Assembly (NCBI GenBank): GCA_043739325.1
Contig: JAYUFK010000140.1
Span: 1-5,494 of the forward strand
DNA length: 5,494 bases
Source: Roseiarcus sp043739325
GTDB lineage: Bacteria > Pseudomonadota > Alphaproteobacteria > Rhizobiales > Beijerinckiaceae
Reading direction: 5' to 3'
Below are positions 5,359 through 5,494 of the stretch, piece by piece (positions within the stretch are counted from its first letter, which is position 1; each line of letters opens with the position of its first letter). Made by a program: the position numbers and the translations under genes. Below the pieces are notes generated by a model. It was given only the letters and a program-made list of their open reading frames with translations, had not been told where the DNA came from and ran no database searches.

Positions 5359-5494
5359 ATGTTCCGGCCGCCCGCGTCCTCCCTGAGCGACCCCGCCCCC
5401 CTGTCGGCGCGCACCCGACCCGACGATCGCATCTCGCGCGTCGTCGCCGCGCTCGGTCCGACTAATACCGGCAAGACGCATCTGGCCATCGAGC
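5359..5494 (+). CDS. Suv3-like ATP-dependent RNA/DNA helicase, N-terminal 45 residues
   Basis: The gene begins at 5359 and leaves the window after 45 codons and one base. The visible residues end in AALGPTNTGKTHLAIE, where GPTNTGKT (33-40) is the Walker A motif. The wording GPTNTGKTHLAIE is characteristic of the alphaproteobacterial relatives of mitochondrial Suv3, superfamily 2 helicases that unwind RNA or RNA-DNA duplexes during RNA turnover. The first 25 or so residues are proline- and arginine-rich and probably unstructured. No Shine-Dalgarno is visible before the ATG (the preceding bases are pyrimidine-rich), and a candidate promoter ends only 10 bp upstream, so a leaderless message is possible. 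A later start is unlikely because the Walker A region begins only about 30 residues in. The cyclase gene ends 161 bp upstream with a hairpin and a C-tract between, so the two are probably separate units. Confidence 0.8.
   Translation, partial: MFRPPASSLSDPAPLSARTRPDDRISRVVAALGPTNTGKTHLAIE

Noticed and set aside
1..5494. CRISPR array, tRNA, rRNA, transposase or insertion sequence ends
   Set aside because: No regularly spaced short repeats, tRNA-like cloverleaf, rRNA-like stretch, transposase motif or target-site duplication was seen on either strand.

Overview
The window looks like chromosomal DNA of a GC-rich alphaproteobacterium, most likely from the Rhizobiales/Hyphomicrobiales. The reasons are the GC content, a Suv3-type helicase start (family typical of alphaproteobacteria and mitochondria), a ParD/ParE pair, and a large SAM-cyclase-ATPase protein of a kind common in rhizobial and methanotroph genomes. 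The genus is inference only.

Left part (1-1635, all genes on the minus strand). Read in the direction of transcription, there is a 61-codon 5' fragment of a D-alanyl-D-alanine carboxypeptidase gene (1565-1380), then a ParD-type antitoxin (1284-982) overlapping a RelE/ParE toxin (1001-669), then the start of a full carboxypeptidase gene (531 to the window edge). The fragment and the full gene share an imperfect direct repeat of about 255 bp covering the 5' coding region, the ribosome binding site and about 70 bp upstream. The toxin-antitoxin module therefore sits exactly between two copies of the same gene start. A 16-bp palindrome over a candidate promoter precedes the antitoxin.

Middle (1566-1864) is a noncoding gap of about 300 bp. 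It holds the upstream end of the repeat, a long hairpin (1750-1789), an AT-rich candidate promoter (1801-1828) and a strong Shine-Dalgarno before a TTG start.

Right part (1865-5494, plus strand). One 1110-residue gene fills most of it: an N-terminal SAM domain, a class III nucleotide cyclase domain, an AAA/STAND-like ATPase and a TPR-like helical C-terminus. A roughly 420-bp stretch inside its C-terminal half drops to about 42% GC by hand count, against up to 78% in the ATPase part. After it come a hairpin without a T-tract, a very C-rich tract (G-quadruplex-capable on the minus strand), a candidate promoter whose spacer holds seven C, and the first 45 codons of a Suv3-like ATP-dependent helicase that may be translated from a leaderless mRNA.

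The genes do not form one pathway: cell-wall maintenance with an inserted addiction module, a signalling ATPase-cyclase, and an RNA helicase lie side by side. The most interesting points are the toxin-antitoxin module bracketed by duplicated carboxypeptidase starts, the compositional island inside the cyclase gene, and the C-tract promoter of the helicase.
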